Shown piece after piece: positions 47,281-56,256 of a stretch of DNA of 64,000 nucleotides; the first letter of the stretch is position 1, and each line of letters begins with the position of its first letter. The stretch is taken from contig JASGLT010000007.1 of the NCBI GenBank assembly GCA_030156945.1, forward strand, positions 1 through 64,000, in the 5' to 3' direction. A program made the position numbers and the translations under genes. Source of the DNA: Thermococcaceae archaeon (GTDB lineage: Archaea > Methanobacteriota_B > Thermococci > Thermococcales > Thermococcaceae). The notes under the pieces were generated by a model that was not told the origin of the DNA, ran no database searches, and saw only the letters and a list, made by a program, of their open reading frames with translations.

Positions 47281-48786
47281 TCACCACACCAGCCTCGCTT
47301 CCCTCAACCAGCGCAGGTCGTAGCTGAAGAGGTAGCGGATGTCGTCTATTCCGAGCTTGAACATAGCTAACCTGTCGATACCTATTCCCCAGGCTATAAC
47401 CGGAACGTCTATCCCAAGGGCCTTCGTCATCTCCTCCCTGAATATTCCAGCGCCTCCGAACTCGACCCAGCCGAGCTCAGGGTGGTAGGCGCTCATCTGG
47501 ACGCTCGGCTCGGTGAACGGGTAGTAGTCTGGAAGGAACTTGACCTTCTTCGCTCCCGCTATCTCAACGGCGAATCGCTTGAGTATTCCGAGGAGATGCC
47601 TGAAGTTGAGGTCTTCCCCAACTACGAAGCCGTCAATCTGGTTGAACTCGATGAGGTGAGTTCTGTCGAGGACATCCGGCCTGAAAACGCGCTGTATCGT
47701 GAAGTACTTGCCCGGTATCTCAACGCCCTTCGCGAGCTGTCTGGCGTCGAGTGCGGTTCCATGGGCGCGAGGCATCAGGAGCATCGCCCTCTCCGGCGAC
47801 CAGACGTAGCCCCATCCCCTTGAGCCAGTATCGCCGCCGTGCTCGTGAGCAGCTTTAACCCTTGTGACGAGCTCATCCTCAGGTAAAGAGCCGACCTTCG
47901 GGTACTTGAGCTGGTAGGTGTCCGTCCACTCCCTGGCCGGGTGGTTCTGAGGCTGGAAGAGCGCGTCGAAGTTCCAGAACTGGGTCTCTATGAGGCTGTC
48001 AACCGTCATCTCGATGAAGCCCATCTCTATGAGCCTTCTCCTTATCTTGTCGAGGAAGGCCCTGTAGGGCTGCTTCTTGCCAGGATAAATCCTCCTTACG
48101 GGGGCTTTTATGTCGAACTTTCTGAACTCAACTTCCCTCCACTTGCCGGACTTTATGAGTTCTGGTGTAAGCACCGAAACCTCTTTCTTGAGCTCAAGGC
48201 CCTTCTTGACGAGCTCCTCTCCCTTCTCGGTTATCTCGGCTACTCTCTCGGTGATGATGTCTTCTTCGCCGATTTTTCTCCTCTTGAGTTCGTTAACGGG
48301 CACGAGCTTTTCGATTTCCTTAACCGGGACTTCCCCTTTCTCGGCAAGGAGCTTTAAGGCTTTATCAATGGGTCTCTCCGAAGCTTCCCTTCCCTTCTCG
48401 GTTATCTCGAGGACTAGCTTCCCGTCCTCTTTCCTCACGTTTGCCCAGCCTTCCCTCCTGAGAAGGCCAACGATGGGCTTCAGCTCGTCCTCGCTGAGGA
48501 CATCTTTGAGGTCGTCAAGTGTTGCCTTTCCCTTCTCGCGGAGAACCTTCAAAGCCCTCCACTCGGGAAGGCCGATTTGAGCGTACTTCTTTCCGGTCTC
48601 TGTGAGCTTGACAACCCTCTCGCTCCTCTCGTGGAGCTTCGCAAGTCCCTTAGCCTGAAGTCCGAGAAGGGCGCGCATCACCGCGACCTGTTCGAGACCG
48701 CTCTCTTTAACAAGCTCCTCAACCTTCGCCCTCTTGAGCTCCGCGAGCTTAATGAGTGTGAGCTTTTCCTGGTAGCTTAGCTCCAT
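47281..48786 (-). CDS. pheS: Phenylalanyl-tRNA synthetase alpha subunit
   Basis: A 501-residue catalytic alpha subunit of archaeal PheRS. The N-terminal 200 residues consist of winged-helix-like repeats ([20 protein letters not shown] and similar) that bind DNA or tRNA. The class II core follows (about 225-500), with motif 2 ([18 protein letters not shown] region), the Phe pocket ([20 protein letters not shown]) and motif 3 ([18 protein letters not shown]). First gene of the unusual pheS - DUF4258 - DUF2283 - VapB - VapC - pheT run. Confidence 0.96.
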   Translation of the reverse strand: MELSYQEKLTLIKLAELKRAKVEELVKESGLEQVAVMRALLGLQAKGLAKLHERSERVVKLTETGKKYAQIGLPEWRALKVLREKGKATLDDLKDVLSEDELKPIVGLLRREGWANVRKEDGKLVLEITEKGREASERPIDKALKLLAEKGEVPVKEIEKLVPVNELKRRKIGEEDIITERVAEITEKGEELVKKGLELKKEVSVLTPELIKSGKWREVEFRKFDIKAPVRRIYPGKKQPYRAFLDKIRRRLIEMGFIEMTVDSLIETQFWNFDALFQPQNHPAREWTDTYQLKYPKVGSLPEDELVTRVKAAHEHGGDTGSRGWGYVWSPERAMLLMPRAHGTALDARQLAKGVEIPGKYFTIQRVFRPDVLDRTHLIEFNQIDGFVVGEDLNFRHLLGILKRFAVEIAGAKKVKFLPDYYPFTEPSVQMSAYHPELGWVEFGGAGIFREEMTKALGIDVPVIAWGIGIDRLAMFKLGIDDIRYLFSYDLRWLREARLVW

Positions 48787-48879
48787 ACTGCCACCTCCCG
48801 GTGTGAGTGAGAGGGAGAACTTAAGAGAATTGCGGTTGAGGGAAGGAATTAAAGTGATCGAAAAACAGCAGAAAATTAG

Positions 48880-49545
48880 TTAAGACATTGGGGATATCAA
48901 GATTGGACACTCCCCGTCGCCCAGTGTTGACTTTCGCCCCGTCCAAGTTTTGCTTCCATCGGAGTAGATTATTCCCCTCCAGCTTCTTTTTCCCAGAAGT
49001 TCTGACTTAACGATGACGCTACTGGTGTTCCCACCGGTGGAAACTTCGATTATGAGGGTTCCGTTATCCAGCTTAAGGCTTTTGAGAGAATATCCTTCTG
49101 GCAGTTCAATTAGGGCTATTTCGCTCAGGTTGTAGGGACTCGCTAGGAGGTAAACGCTCCTCTCCGAGTTGGCTGTTTCGGATGAAACAGGTGTTGTTAG
49201 GACTCCCTGGCACGATGGATAAAAGGTATCTCCATCGACGTTTATTTCAAAGATGTTCGGACTCAGGTTCCTCGGGATGCATGGGATTGTGAAGTTGGCG
49301 AGGTTTATCCTCAGATCACCGGAAGTTATTGAATGAAAGCGCAACACTATCTTATCGTCTTTGATTTCATAGCCAGCTGCCCTGAGCTCTCCAGGGTAGT
49401 AAATATCGAGGAAAATACTGAGTTTTCCTTCGGAGCATAGGGCGTGCTTTTCATCGGTATTTGGTGTTGCCCTGCCGTTTTGAAGCACCACAAATGCGAC
49501 CAGGAATGCGATAATGAAAGCCCCTAGCGCGATTCTTTTATCCAT
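48880..49545 (-). CDS. Secreted or membrane-anchored protein, function unknown
   Basis: A 221-residue protein with an N-terminal hydrophobic segment (ALGAFIIAFLVAFVVLQNG, about residues 6-24) serving as signal or anchor, then a beta-rich outer domain. Four or more cysteines (ALCSEGK, TIPCIPR, YPSCQGV, GDGECPI) probably form disulfides, common in Thermococcales exported proteins. No family recognised. The ATG at 49545 is preferred to 49581 since it begins the signal-like segment and follows GGGGGCTACCTATA. It lies between pheS and tdh on the same strand and may be transcribed separately. Confidence 0.65.
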   Translation of the reverse strand: MDKRIALGAFIIAFLVAFVVLQNGRATPNTDEKHALCSEGKLSIFLDIYYPGELRAAGYEIKDDKIVLRFHSITSGDLRINLANFTIPCIPRNLSPNIFEINVDGDTFYPSCQGVLTTPVSSETANSERSVYLLASPYNLSEIALIELPEGYSLKSLKLDNGTLIIEVSTGGNTSSVIVKSELLGKRSWRGIIYSDGSKTWTGRKSTLGDGECPILISPMS

Positions 49546-49597
49546 TATAGGTAGCCCCCCGCGTTTTCTAAAGTAATACAAAAAAGAAAAAGAGACC

Positions 49598-50650
49598 TCA
49601 TCCCTTGTGCGGGAAGAAGACGACCTTTCCGGTCTTTCCAGCGCGCATAAGCTCGAAGGCTTCCTCGAACTTATCGAAGCCCTTGTATTTGTGGGTGATT
49701 ATCGGGTCGAGGTTGAGCTTGCCGCTCTGGATGAGGCTTGAGACGGTGTACCATGTCTCCCAGAGGTGCCTTCCTGTTATGCCGTGGACTTCAAGGGCCT
49801 TGAAGATCATGAGGTTGTTGAAGTCTATCGTGACCTCCCTCGGGAAGAGGCCGAGGAGTGAGACGCGCCCTCCTGGGGTTACGGCCTTAAGACCCTGCTC
49901 AAGGGCCTTCGGGGCACCGCTGAACTCAAGGAAGACTTCAACTCCGGCTCCATCCGTTATATCCATGACGAACTTGACGGGATCCTCTTCAAAGGGATTA
50001 ACGACGTAGTCGGCTCCGACCTTCTTGGCGAGCTTCCTTCTGAACTCACTCGGCTCGCTGACTATGACCGGATAAGCTCCGCTTGCCTTGGCAACTGCTA
50101 TGCCGAGAAGACCTAGCGGGCCAGCACCGGTGATTAGGGTGCTCCTTCCAGCAATCGGGCCTGCGAGAACGGTATCGACGGCGTTTCCAAGCGGCTCCTG
50201 AAGGGTAGCGTACTCCGGCGGCATGTCCTTCGGGTTCTTCCAGGCGTTCTGAGCCGGGACTATCGCGTAGTGGGCGAAGACACCGTCCATGTCAACGCCA
50301 AATATCTTAGTGTTCTGGCAGACGTGGTAGCGGTTGTGCTTACAGGCATAGCATTTGCCACAGACTATGTGAGTCTCGGCGCTTATGTAGTCACCGACCT
50401 CAAGAGTGTCCACTCCTGGGCCCACCTCGACGACCTCTCCAGCGACTTCGTGGCCCATTATCTGGGGCGGCTTAATTCTTGACTGGGCCCACTCGTTCCA
50501 CTCGTAGATGTGGAGGTCTGTACCGCAGATGCTCGTTGCAAGGACCTTTATGAGAACTTCTCCAGGTCCGGGCTTTGGAACGTCGACCTCAACGAGTTCG
50601 GCACCGTAGGCCGGCTTAGTTTTCATAATAGCCTGCATTTTCTCGGCCAT
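49598..50650 (-). CDS. tdh: L-threonine 3-dehydrogenase
   Basis: Oxidises threonine to 2-amino-3-ketobutyrate with NAD+, in the cytoplasm. The 350-residue medium-chain dehydrogenase has the catalytic zinc ligands Cys42 and His67-Glu68, the structural zinc cluster Cys97, Cys100, Cys103 and Cys111, and the Rossmann motif TGAGPLG (about 178-184). It matches the characterised Pyrococcus enzyme almost throughout. The frame extends to 50737, but the ATG at 50650 starts the conserved part; a minus-strand TATA box (GGTTTATATC, about 50692-50701) is upstream. Confidence 0.96.
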   Translation of the reverse strand: MAEKMQAIMKTKPAYGAELVEVDVPKPGPGEVLIKVLATSICGTDLHIYEWNEWAQSRIKPPQIMGHEVAGEVVEVGPGVDTLEVGDYISAETHIVCGKCYACKHNRYHVCQNTKIFGVDMDGVFAHYAIVPAQNAWKNPKDMPPEYATLQEPLGNAVDTVLAGPIAGRSTLITGAGPLGLLGIAVAKASGAYPVIVSEPSEFRRKLAKKVGADYVVNPFEEDPVKFVMDITDGAGVEVFLEFSGAPKALEQGLKAVTPGGRVSLLGLFPREVTIDFNNLMIFKALEVHGITGRHLWETWYTVSSLIQSGKLNLDPIITHKYKGFDKFEEAFELMRAGKTGKVVFFPHKG

Positions 50651-50764
50651 AGCAACCATCTCCTTACCCTTACAATCTTTATCTAAACGAGGATGATATA
50701 AACCTTTTGCGGTTTTTCTTGGACGCGCGGCATCCAACGAAAATTCACGGGTAGAAGGGCGGAA

Positions 50765-50774
50765 AGCTTATATT
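50765..50774 (+). promoter_or_regulatory. TATA box of the MinD-like gene and hmgA
   Basis: GCTTATATTC with upstream purines (GGCGGAAA), about 40 bases before the ATG at 50807; divergent from the tdh promoter. Confidence 0.5.
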
Positions 50775-50806
50775 CAAAGGCAATCAAAAAGAACGGGGGA
50801 AAGAGC

Positions 50807-51550
50807 ATGGTGGTTGTTGTAGTTACAGGGCGCGGCGGTGCGGGGAAAACCACGACTACCGCTAATCTCAGCTCATACCTCGCAATGAAAGATTACAGGG
50901 TTCTCGCGATCGATGGTGACCTGTACCTTCCGAATCTGGGCTTTCATTTTGGTATCGAGAACGTGAAGTATACCGTCCATTCCCTCCTAAAAGACCCCAG
51001 CATAGAGCCGGAGTGGGCGATATACAAACACCCTCACACGGGAGTCTACGTGATGCCCGGGAGCAGCAACCTACATGATGTCATCGGGATCTCTCCAAGA
51101 AGGCTCGTGGAGGTTCTCGAGAGGGTGAAATCCAGGTACGGTGTTATTTTTGTGGACTCCCCAACGGGCATTCCCTTTGACACACTGCCAACTTTTGAGG
51201 TCGCAGGTTATCAGATAATCGTGGTGGAAATCGAGAGATCCCCAATTTACTCCTTTGAAACGATGGTGAAAAACGAGGTTGAGAAGCTGAAAGTTATAGG
51301 CGAGAAGTACAGGCTTCAGATTGGAGTAGTGCTGAACAAAGTCAGGGAAGCGGAAGACGTTGTGGAGCACATAATTGAGGCGGTAGAGGAGGACCTCAAT
51401 GTGCCGGTTCTTGGATGGGTCCCCCTAGATCCCGAAGTTCCAGAAGCCGTCAACGCGGGCATTCCAGTTGTGAGGTACAATCCAAAAAGCGATGCCGCCC
51501 TCGCCTTTGCTGACGTTGGGGAGGTTTTAGAGAAGTGGCTCTTCGGATGA
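50807..51550 (+). CDS. MinD/ParA-like P-loop ATPase
   Basis: A 247-residue ATPase of the MinD/ParA group. The deviant Walker A GRGGAGKTTTT is at residues 8-18, with its extra lysine position occupied by Arg9. Walker B-like IFVDSPTGI lies near 114-122 (ordinarily DxxxG). No C-terminal amphipathic membrane helix is obvious, so the protein may not be a membrane-oscillating MinD; archaeal relatives have varied partners. It is followed 16 bases later by hmgA, with which it is probably transcribed. Confidence 0.85.
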   Translation: MVVVVVTGRGGAGKTTTTANLSSYLAMKDYRVLAIDGDLYLPNLGFHFGIENVKYTVHSLLKDPSIEPEWAIYKHPHTGVYVMPGSSNLHDVIGISPRRLVEVLERVKSRYGVIFVDSPTGIPFDTLPTFEVAGYQIIVVEIERSPIYSFETMVKNEVEKLKVIGEKYRLQIGVVLNKVREAEDVVEHIIEAVEEDLNVPVLGWVPLDPEVPEAVNAGIPVVRYNPKSDAALAFADVGEVLEKWLFG

Positions 51551-51566
51551 TTTGGGGGGTGTTAAA

Positions 51567-52793
51567 ATGAACTTTGAAGAGCTCGTTGATAAGGTGGCAA
51601 GTGGTGAAATTAAGCTCCATCAGGTCGAGAAGTACACTAACGGCGACAAAAAGCTCGCGACTGAAATAAGGAGGAAAGCCCTTGAGAAAAAGCTCGGAAT
51701 AAAGCTTGAGAACATCGGGCACTACTCAATAGACCCCAACCAGGTCATAGGAAAGAACATTGAGAACATGATCGGCGTCGTTCAGATACCCATGGGCGTT
51801 GCCGGACCGCTCAAAATCAACGGGGAGTACGCGAAGGGCGAGTTCTACATCCCCCTTGCCACGACTGAGGGTGCCCTCGTTGCGAGCGTGAACCGCGGCT
51901 GCTCTGCCCTAACTGCCGCCGGGGGCGTTAAAACTACTCTCATAGACGACAAGATGACGCGCGCCCCCCTTCTCAAGTGCCCCCACGCTAGAAGGGCGAG
52001 AGAGGTTGCCGAGTGGGTGAAGAACAACCTCGACTATCTCCAAGAGAAGGCGGTCTCAAAGGTCACCAGGCACGGGAAGCTGAGGGGTGTTAGGCCATTC
52101 ATCGTGGGCAACAACCTCTACCTCCGCTTTGAGTTCGAGACCGGCGATGCAATGGGCATGAATATGGTCACGATAACGAGCGAGGAGATAATGAAGGTCA
52201 TCGAAGAGGAATTCCCCGACGTGAAGTATCTTGCACTCTCCGGCAACCTTTGTGTTGACAAGAAGCCCAACGCAGCGAACTTCCTCCTCGGGAGGGGCAA
52301 GACCGTCATTGCCGAGGCCGTGATTCCTCGGAAGATCGTCGAGGAGAAGCTGAAGACAACACCCGAACTCATAGCCGAGGTGAACTACCGCAAGAACCTC
52401 GTTGGTTCAGCGCAGGCCGGCTCGTACGGTTTCAACGCCCACTTCGGAAACATAGTAGGCGCGATATTCCTTGCTACCGGGCAGGACGAGGCGCAAATAA
52501 CAGAAGGCTCACACGGCATAACCCTCGCCGAGGTAACTCCTGAGGGAGACCTCTACATCAGCATCACGATGCCGAGCCTTGAGATTGGGACAGTTGGCGG
52601 AGGTACAAGAGTTCCCACGCAAAGGGAGGCTCTCTCGATTATGGGCGTTGCCGGAGGTGGAGACCCACCTGGAACGAACGCCAAGAAGTTCGCAGAGATA
52701 GTCGCTGGAGCAGTTCTCGCTGGCGAGCTTTCTCTGCTGGCGGCGATAGCGGCAAAGCACCTGGCAAAGGCCCACAAGGAGCTTGGCCGCTAG
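51567..52793 (+). CDS. hmgA: HMG-CoA reductase (class I)
   Basis: A 408-residue soluble enzyme that reduces HMG-CoA to mevalonate with NADPH, the committed step to archaeal isoprenoid lipids. Class I motifs are clear: ENMIGVVQIPMGVAGPL (about 55-71), TTEGALVASVNRG (catalytic Glu about 98), GDAMGMNMVT (about 196-205, NADPH and catalytic Asp) and GTVGGGTR; the catalytic His is in AKHLAKAH near the C-terminus. No membrane region, as in other archaea. The ATG at 51567 follows GGGGGGTGTTAAA. Confidence 0.97.
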   Translation: MNFEELVDKVASGEIKLHQVEKYTNGDKKLATEIRRKALEKKLGIKLENIGHYSIDPNQVIGKNIENMIGVVQIPMGVAGPLKINGEYAKGEFYIPLATTEGALVASVNRGCSALTAAGGVKTTLIDDKMTRAPLLKCPHARRAREVAEWVKNNLDYLQEKAVSKVTRHGKLRGVRPFIVGNNLYLRFEFETGDAMGMNMVTITSEEIMKVIEEEFPDVKYLALSGNLCVDKKPNAANFLLGRGKTVIAEAVIPRKIVEEKLKTTPELIAEVNYRKNLVGSAQAGSYGFNAHFGNIVGAIFLATGQDEAQITEGSHGITLAEVTPEGDLYISITMPSLEIGTVGGGTRVPTQREALSIMGVAGGGDPPGTNAKKFAEIVAGAVLAGELSLLAAIAAKHLAKAHKELGR

Positions 52794-53446
52794 CTCTCTT
52801 CTTGTTTTGGCTTTATTCTCACAACTTTGACTATTTTAACGCTCTTCTTCGCAAAGGGATCTTGGGAGATCATCTCAACACCTCTGAGGTAGAGGAGCGA
52901 GAAGGGGTAGTCAATTGCAAGGTATATCAGAAGGGTGAGAGCAAGCAGGAGAAGTGACTGAAGGAGATAGTCTTCAACGTTGAGGAGAGAGGAGAACAGA
53001 AAGCTTCCGAGGAAGCTTATCATGAAATTTATCCCGGAACGGTGCTTGTATCTCTTTCCAGCGATTTTCTTCTTCCCAATCACCCTGAGGAGAACTTCGA
53101 GGGCTTCTTTACTTCTTACGTTGAAGAAGAGAACAAACTCGGGTTTAAGCTCCCCTTCGGGCCTAATCGGGGCTACTGGAGCAGCCAGATAGAACATCCT
53201 GCTCATTCCGTCAGTTAACTCTATTATCTCGACCGACTTTCCGGAGTAGAGCCTACCAAAATAGGAGGCGAGAGTTTCGGGGTCTGGTTCAAGAAGCTCC
53301 ACGAACTCAACTCCAGCCGTTTTGAAAATCGCCTCAAGCTTTGAGGCGCAGATCGAGAGAGCCTCGCACCTAACCTGTGCGTACATCACGTATTTGTTAG
53401 GCTTCCAGCGGGAGGATACTCTATGAGACTTTTTCTCTGACTCCAT
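52790..53446 (-). CDS. Membrane protein of a local paralogous pair
   Basis: A 218-residue protein with an N-terminal soluble domain (about 1-135), two predicted helices (about 142-160 and 165-190) and a basic C-terminal tail. No family is recognised. The stretch ELLEPDPETLASYFGRLY...IIELTDGMSRMFYLAAP aligns with LFEPDAQTLTDALLQV...VLKVNSGDYSVVYVVPG of the gene at 53554-54054, so the two are diverged tandem copies. The ATG at 53446 lies about 25 bases after a minus-strand TATA-like element (CTTTTTAAATC, about 53465-53476), so the transcript may be nearly leaderless; a longer start at 53479 would lie upstream of it. Confidence 0.65.
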   Translation of the reverse strand: MESEKKSHRVSSRWKPNKYVMYAQVRCEALSICASKLEAIFKTAGVEFVELLEPDPETLASYFGRLYSGKSVEIIELTDGMSRMFYLAAPVAPIRPEGELKPEFVLFFNVRSKEALEVLLRVIGKKKIAGKRYKHRSGINFMISFLGSFLFSSLLNVEDYLLQSLLLLALTLLIYLAIDYPFSLLYLRGVEMISQDPFAKKSVKIVKVVRIKPKQEES

Positions 53447-53531
53447 CAAGCCAAATACCACTCCAGATTTAAAAAGCATTGCGTTCTGAGCGAAAAAGCT
53501 AAACCTAAAAACTTCTCAGTGGAGGCTTAAA

Positions 53532-53592
53532 AGGGGATGATGAGGAGTTTCCCTCACTCCGACCTGTGACGAGGAGCCGATGCTCTGACCCT
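53532..53592 (+). ncRNA. Candidate C/D box sRNA
   Basis: Elements in order: a short outer stem AGGG (53532-53535) / CCCT (53589-53592), box C ATGATGA (53537-53543), D'-like CCGA (53559-53562), C'-like GTGACGA (53566-53572, one base off consensus), a 12-base guide (53573-53584) and box D CTGA (53585-53588). The 12-base C'-D spacing is typical; the C-D' spacing of 15 is long. It overlaps the 3' end of the gene at 53554 in antisense, so chance is not excluded. Confidence 0.35.
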
Positions 53593-54054
53593 CTTCTTCT
53601 GGTATCCCTTCAAGATACCACCAAAAACGCTGAGAAAAACGCCGATAAAGAGAAGCAGGTTGTTTATCTCAGATGCCATGCCGTAGTGATAGCCAATGTA
53701 GAACAGAACAGATATTCCAGCAAGAACTAAAGCGCCGCCCAGGATAGATTTTCTTGAATCCCTGCCTACTATGTCTTCAGCGACCTTTTCCAGACCTTTC
53801 TCTCTCTGAACCAGGAACTCGTAGGCTTCCCTGCACTGAAGTCCCTCGATCTTGCCAGGAACCACGTAAACAACTGAATAATCGCCTGAATTAACCTTCA
53901 GAACGGTTATCTCTGGTGAAGTCTGAGCGACCTGAAGGAGAGCATCGGTAAGAGTCTGGGCGTCAGGCTCGAAAAGTTTGAGGTAGCCCTTTATGTCGAG
54001 ACCTCGTGGCTGATCGTCCGTTATGCAGTAGAAGACAGTGAACCTGGCTTTCAT
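53554..54054 (-). CDS. Membrane protein, paralogue of the next gene downstream
   Basis: A 166-residue protein with a soluble N-terminal domain (about 1-100) and two membrane helices (about 106-124 and 131-149), ending in a basic tail. The N-terminal domain aligns weakly with that of the protein at 52790-53446, notably EPD-x2-TL, a following hydrophobic strand pair and a terminal Pro. It begins KARFTVFYCITDDQPRG. The start at 54054 (ATG) is preferred to the GTG at 54060; GTGAGTGAAA precedes it. It sits between gatE and its paralogue; no function is known. Confidence 0.65.
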   Translation of the reverse strand: MKARFTVFYCITDDQPRGLDIKGYLKLFEPDAQTLTDALLQVAQTSPEITVLKVNSGDYSVVYVVPGKIEGLQCREAYEFLVQREKGLEKVAEDIVGRDSRKSILGGALVLAGISVLFYIGYHYGMASEINNLLLFIGVFLSVFGGILKGYQKKRVRASAPRHRSE

Positions 54055-54094
54055 TTTCACTCACAAAAGGAATAGAAAAAAGGGCTTAAAAACT

Positions 54095-55972
54095 TCAGCC
54101 CGCTATCTTCTGAATCTTCTTTCTGACGAGCGAGCTGACGAGCTTTCCGTCCGCCCTTCCGCGGAGCTTCGCCATCGCCCTTCCCATTATCATGCCCATG
54201 GCACCCATGCCCTTAGCTTTGATTACTTCGATGTTCTGCTGGATAACTTCGTCAATGATCCTCTCGACCTCTTCCTCACTTAGGAGCGTCAGCCCCTTCT
54301 CTTCAGCCACTTGCTTTGCAGTCTTCTCCGGGTGAAGTGCCAGCTCCTTGAATATCTCCTCAAAGGCCTCCTTCGCTATCTTCCCTTCGAGGTAAAGCTC
54401 AAAGGCTTCCCTGATGTGCTCGTCGGTGACATTCTCTATCGGAACCTCCTTCTTGAGTCCCTTGAGAACAACGACGAGTATTGAAGCCGCCAGGGAGGGC
54501 TTAACTCCCTTCTCAACTAGCTCCTCGAAGAGCTCGTCCCTCTCATCGTTTACAAGAGTCTCTGCCAAGCTTCTGTCTATCCTGTACTCCCTGATGTAGC
54601 GCTCTATCCTCTCCTGCGGGAGTTCGGGCAGGTTGGCCTTTATCCTCTCTTTCTCCTCCGGCGGCAGGAATATCGAGGGTATGTCAGTTTCAGGATACAT
54701 CCTGGCCTTTCCTGGGAGCGGGCGCATGTACTGCGTGTTGCCGTCCGGTAAAGCCCTCCTCGTCTCCTCAGGAACTCCTTCGATGGCCTCTTTAGCTCTC
54801 TTGATGACCTCGCGGAGCGCGTTCTTGGCTGTCTCTTCTTCAGCAGCAACGAGAACGAACGCGTCCTCCTCTCCAAGACCAAGTTTTTCAATAACTGCAT
54901 TAACCTCCTCCTGTATTATCCCGTAGTTCGGTAGTTCATCGATGTGGAAGATGCCCCTCACGTACTTCTTGGCCCTGTCGGCCATCTCCGTTCCGAGCCT
55001 TCTCCCCGGCTGTATCTCCTTCCCGATTAGGCCGCGGAACTTGGGGAGCCTCACTGCTAAGACTTTCCCGCCATTCTTTATCGTCCGCGCGATTATCTTC
55101 GAGCCGGTGTTCTGGAAGACGTCAGTTACGTCGTAGAACTCCTCCTTGATGTCCTCCGGCTTAACGCCCCTCTTCTTCAGCTCGTCCCTTATCTTGAGCA
55201 GGTTCAGCTGCCTCTCGACTTCCCTCTCTATGATGAGAGGTATCATGTCAAGCTCCTGGACACCCTTTATCTCGACCCTTGCTCCGCCCTTAATGGAGAC
55301 GTTGAGATCCTGCCTGATGGTTCCGAGACCGCGTTTGACTTTTCTGGTTGCCCTCAATGCGTCGCCTATGTACTTGGCCACAACCTTAGCCTGCTCGGGG
55401 TGGTGGATGTCGGGGGTAGTGCTTATCTCAACCAAGGGGATTCCAAGGCGGTCGATGCGGTAGATTACCTCCCTCTCCCTCCTCTCGACGATTCTGCATG
55501 CGTCCTCCTCAAGGCAGACTGTTGGGATTCCAACGCTTCCCCAGGGAGTATCTACTTTACCGTTCACGGCAACTATCGCCGTTCTCTGAAAGCCAGAGAC
55601 GTTTGAGCCGTCTATGACGATCTTGCGCATGAAGTGGACCTCATCGACTGGCTTGGCGTTGAGGAGGTAGCCTATCTGGAGTGTAACCTCAAGAGCCTCC
55701 CTGTCGGGTCCCCTCGGCGGCTCCTCGTCCATGTAAACGAGGTCGGTAAGCTTGTAGTTGCCCTCGTAGATGTACTTCCTGCCCTTCTTGAACTCCTCAA
55801 GGGCGGCTGGGTCAATCTCGCCCAGCTCGCTCATCGTTGGCCTCAAGCGGCGCTCAAAGGTAAAGTCAACCTCATCGCTAAGGTCACTAGGTACGGGAGA
55901 AAAGAGTTTAAAGGTGTCGAGCTGGCGGTGTATCTCAAGCCCGACCTTAAGACCGAGCTCCTCGTAGTTCAC
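54095..55972 (-). CDS. gatE: Glutamyl-tRNA(Gln) amidotransferase subunit E
   Basis: A 625-residue subunit of the archaeal GatDE enzyme, which converts Glu-tRNA(Gln) to Gln-tRNA(Gln). It has the GatB/E cradle with kinase site ([21 protein letters not shown] at the start, DEEPPRGP), a GatE-specific AspRS-like insertion (about 280-400) and the C-terminal YqeY-like tail ending [18 protein letters not shown]. The true start is the GTG at 55972, whose GTGA overlaps the stop of the small DUF104 gene. A longer frame to 56161 exists but its first 63 codons are the shifted reading of that gene. Confidence 0.95.
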   Translation of the reverse strand: MNYEELGLKVGLEIHRQLDTFKLFSPVPSDLSDEVDFTFERRLRPTMSELGEIDPAALEEFKKGRKYIYEGNYKLTDLVYMDEEPPRGPDREALEVTLQIGYLLNAKPVDEVHFMRKIVIDGSNVSGFQRTAIVAVNGKVDTPWGSVGIPTVCLEEDACRIVERREREVIYRIDRLGIPLVEISTTPDIHHPEQAKVVAKYIGDALRATRKVKRGLGTIRQDLNVSIKGGARVEIKGVQELDMIPLIIEREVERQLNLLKIRDELKKRGVKPEDIKEEFYDVTDVFQNTGSKIIARTIKNGGKVLAVRLPKFRGLIGKEIQPGRRLGTEMADRAKKYVRGIFHIDELPNYGIIQEEVNAVIEKLGLGEEDAFVLVAAEEETAKNALREVIKRAKEAIEGVPEETRRALPDGNTQYMRPLPGKARMYPETDIPSIFLPPEEKERIKANLPELPQERIERYIREYRIDRSLAETLVNDERDELFEELVEKGVKPSLAASILVVVLKGLKKEVPIENVTDEHIREAFELYLEGKIAKEAFEEIFKELALHPEKTAKQVAEEKGLTLLSEEEVERIIDEVIQQNIEVIKAKGMGAMGMIMGRAMAKLRGRADGKLVSSLVRKKIQKIAG

Positions 55973-56118
55973 TCGCCCCAGGTCTCCAGAAGCTCCCACT
56001 CGTCCGCCACTTCCCGTCTTGGAAGCTCCTTCACTATAACTTCCACTTCCGCCCCTTCCTGAAGGGGAACCTCCTCCAGGGGCTTCAGAACGCCTCCCAT
56101 GTAGACCGCCCTCACCAT
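55969..56118 (-). CDS. DUF104/AF2212-like small antitoxin
   Basis: A 49-residue protein of the AF2212-like (DUF104) antitoxin family. It has the typical short beta-strand start [20 protein letters not shown] followed by [11 protein letters not shown] and a short helical tail ([12 protein letters not shown]). GGTGGTGAT lies before the ATG at 56118, and the stop overlaps the gatE GTG. DUF104 proteins normally stand directly before a PIN (VapC) toxin gene; here the next gene is gatE instead, so the antitoxin is an orphan, perhaps retained as a regulator of gatE or as an antidote to a distant toxin. Confidence 0.8.
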   Translation of the reverse strand: MVRAVYMGGVLKPLEEVPLQEGAEVEVIVKELPRREVADEWELLETWGE

Positions 56119-56150
56119 TGGTATCACCACCGGTGTTTAATACGCCACCA

Positions 56151-56208
56151 TCAAGTGTCATATCATGCCCACCTCCTTTATATACTTATCGGCACATGAC
56201 ACATTTGA
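56151..56208. promoter_or_regulatory. Inverted ATGACAC elements flanking the DUF104-gatE promoter
   Basis: Read on the minus strand, a TATA box (TATATAAAGG, about 56176-56186) lies between TCAAATGTGTCAT (56208-56196) and ATGACACTTGA (56161-56151). The two elements are inverted copies of ATGACAC followed by a TTGA end. The inner copy covers the expected transcript start and the outer one lies upstream of the promoter element, so both would interfere with transcription when bound. Confidence 0.5.
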
Positions 56209-56256
56209 TCACCATATAGACAAATGTTCACCCAATTTTTTGATGTACACTTTGGG

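Noticed and set aside
55973-56161. A 63-residue Gly/Ser-rich N-terminal extension of GatE (frame open from 56161).
   Set aside because: It is the shifted reading of the DUF104 gene and its leader. GatE homology begins at the GTG 55972, and the promoter at about 56181 would start the transcript near 56155, leaving no ribosome site for the longer form.
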